Assembly: GCF_007679045.1 (NCBI RefSeq)
Contig: NZ_VEFS01000005.1
Coordinates: forward strand, 25,167-89,166
Origin: Microbacterium sp. BH-3-3-3
Lineage (GTDB): Bacteria > Actinomycetota > Actinomycetes > Actinomycetales > Microbacteriaceae
Reading direction: 5' to 3'
DNA: 64,000 bases
Position numbers and translations under genes: made by a program
The notes under the pieces: generated by a model
What the model saw: the letters and a program-made list of their open reading frames with translations, nothing else
Database searches by the model: none
Told to the model about the DNA's origin: nothing
Shown here: positions 58,608 through 64,000 of the stretch, one piece after another
Numbering within the stretch: the stretch's first letter is position 1
Layout of the letters: each line of letters opens with the position of its first letter

Positions 58608-59618
58608 ATGACTGCGACGCTGCACGACGTGGCCCGCGCGGCCGGTGTGTCGATCAAGACGGTGTCGAACGTGATCAACAACTATCCGCACGTGCGCGTG
58701 ACCACACGCGAGCGGGTGGAAGCGGCCATCGATCAGCTGCAATACCGCCCCAATCAGGCGGCGCGTAGTCTGCGCTCGGGTCGTGCCGACATGATCGGGC
58801 TCATCGTCCCCGACCTGCGCAATCCCTACTTCGCCGAGCTGGCCGACGACGTGATGCGGGCGGCGCGAGCGCGCGGTTTCTCGGTGCTCATCGAGCAATT
58901 CGACGCCGATCGCGAGAGCGAGCTCGCCGCACTGCGGGGCGCGCGCCGCCGGGGACTCGATGGCGTGCTGTACTCGGTGCTGTCGCTCGGTGAAGACGAC
59001 GCGGAGCTGCTCGATGAGGTCGGCATGCCCATGGTGTTGCTGGGGGAGCGCATCTTCCACTCCGCCCACGATCACGTGACGATGCGCAACACCGAGGCGG
59101 CGCAGGCGGCGACCGCGCACCTGCTGCGGGGCGGCCGGAGCCGCATCGTGGCCCTGGGCTCGCACCCGGGCGAGGTCGTCGGCTCGGCCGGCCTACGTCT
59201 GCGCGGATACGAGGCGGCGATCGAGGCCGCGGGATTGACCGTCGACCCCGCACTCGTCGTACCCGTGGACCGGTGGCACCGCATCGACGGCGCCGAGGCC
59301 ATGCGCGCCGTGCTCGACGCCGGGCTCGCCTTCGACGGGGTCGTGGCTTTCAACGACTCGATCGCCTTGGGGGCGATGCGCGTGATGCTCGAGCGCGGAG
59401 TGACGATCCCCGACGACGTCGCCCTGATCGGCTTCGACGATCTGGACGAGACGCGGTACTCGCTGCCGGCTCTGACGACGATCGATCCCGGCCGTTCCGA
59501 GATCGCGCGGGTCGCGGTCGATCTGCTCGTGGACCGCATCGTCGGCGACGACGGTGATGCGCCGCGGGAGATCCGGGCTGAGTTCCGGCTGATCGAGAGG
59601 GAATCGACGTCGCGCTGA
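58608..59618 (+). CDS. LacI-family transcriptional regulator
   Basis: The 336-residue regulator has the N-terminal HTH (TLHDVARAAGVSIKTVSNVI and hinge QYRPNQAARSLRSGR) and a periplasmic-binding-protein-like effector domain (IGLIVPDLRNPYFAEL, IGFDDLDETRYSLPALTTID). The CTACAACGTTGTAG sites flanking it and the related site at 59660 are its likely operators. It probably senses an oligosaccharide released by the divergent secreted glycosidase and controls the importer and GH1 genes. Confidence 0.94.
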   Translation: MTATLHDVARAAGVSIKTVSNVINNYPHVRVTTRERVEAAIDQLQYRPNQAARSLRSGRADMIGLIVPDLRNPYFAELADDVMRAARARGFSVLIEQFDADRESELAALRGARRRGLDGVLYSVLSLGEDDAELLDEVGMPMVLLGERIFHSAHDHVTMRNTEAAQAATAHLLRGGRSRIVALGSHPGEVVGSAGLRLRGYEAAIEAAGLTVDPALVVPVDRWHRIDGAEAMRAVLDAGLAFDGVVAFNDSIALGAMRVMLERGVTIPDDVALIGFDDLDETRYSLPALTTIDPGRSEIARVAVDLLVDRIVGDDGDAPREIRAEFRLIERESTSR

Positions 59619-59659
59619 GAACTCGCGCTTGACATCGCCCGACGGTCGGGCGATCATCC

Positions 59660-59690
59660 ATTTACAACGTTTACCTCCATCGTTGTAAAT
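59660..59690 (+). promoter_or_regulatory. Split LacI operator of the sugar importer operon
   Basis: ATTTACAACG (59660-59669) and CGTTGTAAAT (59681-59690) form inverted 10-bp arms 11 bp apart. Each arm holds the CAACG half-site of the palindrome at 58504. The left arm also reads on as TACAACGTTTAC, an imperfect single operator. It lies 66 bp before the importer ATG. Confidence 0.75.
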
Positions 59691-59755
59691 TTGTTTCGCA
59701 CCAGCCTCGGCACCCGAGCCGAAACGACGACGCAGTCACATGAAAGGCATCGAAG

Positions 59756-61015
59756 ATGATGAAGCGCGCACTCCCCGCCCTTGCGACGGCGGGGGCCGTC
59801 GCACTCCTGCTGGCAGGTTGCTCAGGCTCGTCCGCCCCCGCCTCCGACGGCCCCGCTGAAATCACGTTCTGGCACGGCTACACCGAAGCCGACGGCAAGG
59901 TCCTCGACCAGATCGTCGCCGACTTCAACGCCTCGCAGCAGAAGTACAAGATCACCACCGAGACCAAGACCTGGGCGGTCATCGACGACACCCTGCTGCC
60001 CGCGCTGAGCTCCAAGGAAGGCCCGCAGATCGTCGCCATGCCCGCCGAGCGCATGCCCGTCTACGCCGACCGCGGCGCATTCGCCGACCTGAGCGACTTC
60101 TACGCCTCGTCCGATAGCAACACCGCCGACCTCGTTCCGCAGGCGGTCGACATGGTGAAGGTCGGTGGGACCCCGTATGGCGTTCCCACCGGTTTCGTTC
60201 CGCTGGCCATGTTCTACAACAAATCGCTCTTCTCCGCCGCCGGGATCACGGAGGCCCCCACGACGTGGGACGCCTGGGTCGCCGACGCGAAGAAGCTCAC
60301 GGTCGACGAGAACGGCGACGGCACGCCCGAGCAGTACGGCGTCGCGATCCCCGACCACGCGACCGTGGCGAACGGCCTGTGGCCGAGCCTTCTGCTCAGC
60401 GGTGGGGGGCAGATCGTCGACGGTGACAAGGCCGTGATCGACTCGCCCGAGAACGCCAAGACCATCCAGTACTGGACCGACGCGATCACGAAGGACAAAA
60501 TCTCTCCCACCGGCCTCGATGGAATCGCCGCCGACCAGTTGTTCAGCTCGGGCAAGGCCGCCATGCACGTGGGCGGTCCCTGGATGGCCTCGATCGCCAA
60601 GGACAACAACATCGACTACGGCATCGCCGCGATCCCGGCCGGTCCCGCCGAGCAGGCTGCCTCGGCGATCGGTGTCGCGATGGGTGTCACCGAGTCGGCC
60701 GACGACGCTCAACGCGCGGGAGCCGAGGCGTTCTTCTCCTACTTCTTCCAGAAGGACGTGGCGACGAAGTGGTCGCTGGCGTCGGGGTGGCCCCCGCTGC
60801 GCACCGACATCCCGCTCAGCGACGTCTCGTCCAACCCCGTCGTGGCCGCCCTCAGCGAGATCGCGCCGACGGGTCGCGCGCTGCTGCCGGGCGTGGTCAA
60901 CAGCACCGACGTCATCTCCGACATCGACGAGCTCACCCAGAAGGCCATCGCCGGCGGGAACGTGGACGAGCTTCTCTCGACGGCGCAGACGAAGATCCAG
61001 CAGGCCATCGAGTGA
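59756..61015 (+). CDS. ABC sugar transporter, substrate-binding lipoprotein
   Basis: The 419-residue protein has a lipobox LLLAGCSG (Cys21) and an extracellular solute-binding fold of family 1 (EITFWHGYTEADGKVLDQIV, GTPYGVPTGFVPLAMFYNKS, AAMHVGGPWMAS). It captures sugar or oligosaccharide, probably released by the secreted glycosidase. AAAGG precedes the ATG by 8 nt. It begins the operon with two permeases and a GH1 enzyme; an ATPase is not in the window and is often shared (MsiK type). Confidence 0.94.
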   Translation: MMKRALPALATAGAVALLLAGCSGSSAPASDGPAEITFWHGYTEADGKVLDQIVADFNASQQKYKITTETKTWAVIDDTLLPALSSKEGPQIVAMPAERMPVYADRGAFADLSDFYASSDSNTADLVPQAVDMVKVGGTPYGVPTGFVPLAMFYNKSLFSAAGITEAPTTWDAWVADAKKLTVDENGDGTPEQYGVAIPDHATVANGLWPSLLLSGGGQIVDGDKAVIDSPENAKTIQYWTDAITKDKISPTGLDGIAADQLFSSGKAAMHVGGPWMASIAKDNNIDYGIAAIPAGPAEQAASAIGVAMGVTESADDAQRAGAEAFFSYFFQKDVATKWSLASGWPPLRTDIPLSDVSSNPVVAALSEIAPTGRALLPGVVNSTDVISDIDELTQKAIAGGNVDELLSTAQTKIQQAIE

Positions 61016-61085
61016 TCAACGCACGGGAGGGGTGCCCGCGTCGCCCCTTCCGTGTCCTCACCTCCGCTTCTCGAACAGGACGACC

Positions 61086-62048
61086 ATGACCACTCACGCC
61101 CCGAGCGCGCCGCCCCGTCGGCGCGGGGCCTACCGGCCGCCAGCCCCGATCGGCGGTCGCGGACCCCTCCGGCACAGCCCCCGCCGGCGTCTCACCGTCG
61201 TCGCCTTCCTGACCCCCGCGATCGTCATCCTCACGGTCTTCGTCGCGTGGCCCATGATCTCGGCGCTGCGACTGTCGTTCACGGATGCCAGCGGCTTCGG
61301 CCGCGAGAAGTTCGTCGGTTTCGAGAACTACGTTCGCGTGTTCACCGACGAGGACATCCTGCGAGCGATGGGCAACACCGCGCTGTACGCGCTGCTGTTC
61401 ACCCCGATCGCGATCGCCCTCGCCCTGGGCTTCGCGCTCCTGCTGAACAACCCTCTGCTGCCGCTGCGGGGCGTCTTCCGTACTGCGCTCTTCACCCCGT
61501 TCATCGTCTCTCTCGCGGTGGCCGCCTTCGCGTGGTCGTACCTGCTCGACCCCCAGATCGGACTGCTGAACTACTGGCTCCGAGGTCTCGGCATCCAACT
61601 CGGCAATGTGCTGCAAGACTCGACCCTCGCCATGCCGGCCGTCGTGCTGGTGGCGGTGTGGAAGAGCTTCGGCTTCTACATGGTGATCTTCCTCGCCGGT
61701 CTGCAAGACATCCCGACGAGCCTCTACGAGGCCGCCCGCGTCGACGGAGCGAGCGCGGGGCAGCGCTTCCGCAGCATCACCTTCCCGATGCTCGGCAACA
61801 CCATGGGCTTCGTCGTCATCGTCGCGCTCATCGCTGCTTTGCAGGCCTTCGACCAGATCTACGTGATGACCGGCGGCGGCCCCTACGGCAGCACGCAGAC
61901 GATCGTCATGGAGATCTACCAGTCGGGCTTCCGCAAGCTCGAGCTCGGTTTCGCCTCCGCACTGTCGTACGTGCTCCTGCTCATCACCCTGGTGCTGAGC
62001 CTCACCCAGTTCCTCTTCTTCTCGCGTCGAGAGAAGGACGCCGCATGA
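61086..62048 (+). CDS. ABC sugar transporter permease 1
   Basis: The 320-residue MalF-like permease has six transmembrane helices and the EAA loop LYEAARVDGASAGQRFRSIT (about 220-240) that contacts the ATPase. The N-terminal tail of about 40 residues is rich in Pro and Arg. It is coupled to the second permease by an ATGA overlap. Confidence 0.94.
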   Translation: MTTHAPSAPPRRRGAYRPPAPIGGRGPLRHSPRRRLTVVAFLTPAIVILTVFVAWPMISALRLSFTDASGFGREKFVGFENYVRVFTDEDILRAMGNTALYALLFTPIAIALALGFALLLNNPLLPLRGVFRTALFTPFIVSLAVAAFAWSYLLDPQIGLLNYWLRGLGIQLGNVLQDSTLAMPAVVLVAVWKSFGFYMVIFLAGLQDIPTSLYEAARVDGASAGQRFRSITFPMLGNTMGFVVIVALIAALQAFDQIYVMTGGGPYGSTQTIVMEIYQSGFRKLELGFASALSYVLLLITLVLSLTQFLFFSRREKDAA

Positions 62049-62938
62049 CCGCCCTCGCCGCCTCGCCCGCCGTCACGGCATCCGAAGCCCCCTCCCCCCG
62101 CGTCTCGCCGCAGCGACGTCGCCGCCGCCTGGTCTCCGCGCTGCTGCTGGTGGTGGTGGCCGCGTCGACGCTGGCCTTGATGCTGCCAATCCTGATCATC
62201 GTGTTCACGGCCTTCAAGCCCGTGGCGGAGGTGAACGCCTACCCGCCGACGTTGGTGCCGGGAGCCTGGACGCTCGACAACTTCACGCGCATCTTCACCG
62301 AGCTGCCGTTCGCGCGGCTCATCGCGAACAGCTTCGTCTTCGCCGGCGGGGTCACCGCCTTCGCGCTGGTGTTCGATTCGCTCGCCGCCTATGCGCTGGC
62401 GCGGCTCGACTTCCGCGGCAACAAGATCTTGCTCATCGCGATCATCGCGAGCCTCATGATCCCGTTCCAGGCGACGCTCATCCCGATCTACCAGCTCGTG
62501 TCCGATCTCGGGTGGGTCAACTCCTACGCGGGACTCATCGCGCCGCGCGCAGCCGACGCCTTCGGCATCTTCTTCCTGCGTCAGTTCTTCCTGTCGCTGC
62601 CGCGCGATCTCGACAACGCCGCACGCATCGACGGCGCCGGCGAACTGCGCATCTTCGGCAGCATCGTGTTGCCCAACGCCGTTCCGGCGTTGCTGACCCT
62701 GGGCATCTTCACCTTCGTCAACAACTGGAACGACCTGCTCTGGCCGCTGGTGTTCACCACCGACGCCGAGATGGGGACGGTCACCTCGGGGTTGACACTG
62801 CTGACGGGCCCGGGCGGCATCATCCCCCAGGGCGTGATGATGGCCGGCTCGCTCATCGCGCTGCTGCCACTGGCCATCCTGTTCCTGATGATCCAGAGGC
62901 GTTTCGTCGAGAGCGTCGGAACGTCGGGACTGAAATGA
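62045..62938 (+). CDS. ABC sugar transporter permease 2
   Basis: The 297-residue MalG-like permease has six helices and the EAA-type loop LDNAARIDGAGELRIFGSIV (about 190-210). The four-base overlap with the first permease and with the GH1 gene that follows (ATGA) indicates one tightly coupled operon. Confidence 0.94.
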   Translation: MTALAASPAVTASEAPSPRVSPQRRRRRLVSALLLVVVAASTLALMLPILIIVFTAFKPVAEVNAYPPTLVPGAWTLDNFTRIFTELPFARLIANSFVFAGGVTAFALVFDSLAAYALARLDFRGNKILLIAIIASLMIPFQATLIPIYQLVSDLGWVNSYAGLIAPRAADAFGIFFLRQFFLSLPRDLDNAARIDGAGELRIFGSIVLPNAVPALLTLGIFTFVNNWNDLLWPLVFTTDAEMGTVTSGLTLLTGPGGIIPQGVMMAGSLIALLPLAILFLMIQRRFVESVGTSGLK

Positions 62939-64000
62939 GAGAGCGACGGATGCCGAGCACCCCCTGGTACCGCGATGGACGCCTGCACTTCGGGGCGGGG
63001 ATCGAGAACACCTTCGTGCCGCAGGAGCGGCCCGGGGAGCGCGCGATCGACGAGTACGCCCTCACCGAGCACTACGACCGGTGGAGCGACGACCTCGATC
63101 TGGCGGTCTCGGTGGACGCCGAGTTCCTCCGCTGGGGGATCCCCTGGCACGTGGTCTCCCCCGAGCCTGGCCGGTGGGACTGGTCGTGGACCGATCGGGT
63201 GCTCGACGGCTTCGCCGAACGGGGACTCCGCCCCATCGTCGACCTGCTGCACTACGGGACTCCGACCTGGGTCGAGGGAGAGTTCACCCACCCCGACTAC
63301 CCGCGGTTCGTCGCCGAGTACGCCCACCGCGCGGCTGAGCGTTACCGCGATCTCGCCACCGACTACACCCCGGTCAACGAGCCGATGCTGCACGCCCTGT
63401 TCAGCGGCGAATACGCCTACTGGCCGCCGTACCGCGCCGGCATAGAGGGTCTGGTCGAGGTCTCTACGGCGATCGCACGCGGCTTCGTGCTCACCCAGGA
63501 GGCCGTCGCGGGGGTGCTCGGCGAGGCTGCGACCTTCGTGCACGTCGATGCATCGATGCGGTACGCGGGAGACATCGATGCGCCCGAGCACCGCGACACC
63601 GCTCACCGGTACGCGCACCAGGCCTTCCTCGTCGAAGACCTGGTCACCGGTCGCGTCGGCCAGGACCACCCGCTGCTGCCCGTCCTCCGCGACAACGGCA
63701 TGGCCGATGAGACCCTCGCCTGGTTCGCCGAGAACGCCGTGCAGCCCGACGTCATGGGGGTGAACTACTACCCACGGCACTCCACGGAGCTGTTCGAGGC
63801 CGGCGTGCACCACGTGGGCGGCTTCGCCGATCCACGACCGACGCGCGACGACGGTGTGGGCGGCCTCACCGAGATGCTGCGCACGTACGCCGCGCGCTAC
63901 GGGGCTCCGGTGATGCTCGCCGAAACCTGCGTGACTGACGATGTCGGGACGCGGCTGGACTGGCTCGATGCCTCGGTCGCGGCCGTGGAGGGCCTTCGCT
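62935..64000 (+). CDS. GH1-type glycoside hydrolase, 3'-truncated by window end
   Basis: The frame opens with ATG at 62935 (overlapping the permease stop) and stays open to base 64000, about 355 codons. The protein has GH1-family features: acid/base Glu149 in TPVNEP, VNYYPRHS, and nucleophile Glu330 in MLAETCVTDD. Its N-terminus (WYRDGRLHFGAGIENTF) differs from the two PTS-linked GH1 enzymes, so it belongs to another GH1-like branch acting on an unphosphorylated substrate delivered by the ABC importer. The C-terminus lies outside the window. Confidence 0.85.
   Translation, partial: MRERRMPSTPWYRDGRLHFGAGIENTFVPQERPGERAIDEYALTEHYDRWSDDLDLAVSVDAEFLRWGIPWHVVSPEPGRWDWSWTDRVLDGFAERGLRPIVDLLHYGTPTWVEGEFTHPDYPRFVAEYAHRAAERYRDLATDYTPVNEPMLHALFSGEYAYWPPYRAGIEGLVEVSTAIARGFVLTQEAVAGVLGEAATFVHVDASMRYAGDIDAPEHRDTAHRYAHQAFLVEDLVTGRVGQDHPLLPVLRDNGMADETLAWFAENAVQPDVMGVNYYPRHSTELFEAGVHHVGGFADPRPTRDDGVGGLTEMLRTYAARYGAPVMLAETCVTDDVGTRLDWLDASVAAVEGLR

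Overview
The window is very GC-rich, densely packed actinobacterial chromosomal DNA. Several features point to Microbacteriaceae, most likely a Microbacterium relative: the codon bias, an F420-0:glutamyl ligase gene, a BioQ-type biotin regulator, an LAxTG surface anchor, and many leaderless starts (a TANNNT -10 box 6-8 nt before the start codon). The taxon is inferred from gene content and style; no rRNA marker is present. I saw no tRNA, rRNA, CRISPR array, transposase or phage gene.

Layout. 1-265: tandem repeats. 266-10336: two beta-glucoside PTS gene sets in opposite orientation (bglP/bglA/licT twice), each preceded by a LicT-type RNA antiterminator overlapping a terminator, with ptsH at the end of the second. 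10462-11745: rlmN. 11833-15755: a TRAP-type transporter, RraA-like aldolase, IclR regulator and hydroxyacid-dehydrogenase-like gene behind a double palindromic operator. 15845-19372: an overlapping operon of ABC exporter plus two-component system. 19483-27303: aldo/keto reductase, DUF4407 membrane protein, Nudix hydrolase, quinone-reductase-like enzyme with divergent TetR regulator, and a second ABC exporter. 27425-33058: the propionate/2-methylcitrate operon (GntR, prpD, prpB, prpC, thiolase). 33377-38648: S51 peptidase, large LAxTG-anchored nucleotidase, VIT-type metal transporter. 38729-45500: acyl-CoA dehydrogenase, enoyl-CoA hydratase, MarR, etfB-etfA and a b-type cytochrome with repeated N-terminal motifs. 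45546-48037: bioQ and bioYMN, with bioN frameshifted. 48420-52283: CofE, GNAT, DUF817, thioesterase, CE7 esterase. 52450-56130: a full-length PutA-family protein that has lost its catalytic residues. 56315-64000: a LacI-controlled carbohydrate locus with a secreted multi-domain glycosidase, an ABC sugar importer and a GH1 enzyme cut by the window end.

How the genes work together. Most of the window is catabolic. Sugars enter by two PTS and one ABC route and are hydrolysed inside the cell. Propionyl-CoA is handled by the methylcitrate cycle, and acyl-CoA oxidation probably passes electrons through EtfAB. Regulators sit next to their targets, and several operators are visible (RAT elements, BioQ boxes, LacI boxes, TetR and GntR palindromes).

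The most interesting observations are the catalytically dead PutA paralogue; a 79-bp interspersed repeat with CATGTCCC termini in three copies; a hairpin family with CGTGAGGGG ends at gene 3' ends; intergenic tandem duplications of 69, 79, 120 and 156 bp; the bioN frameshift; a 25-codon micro-ORF joined by stop/start overlaps to both prpD and prpB; and the RGxPRxPGGEPWP motif repeated three times in the cytochrome beside etfBA.
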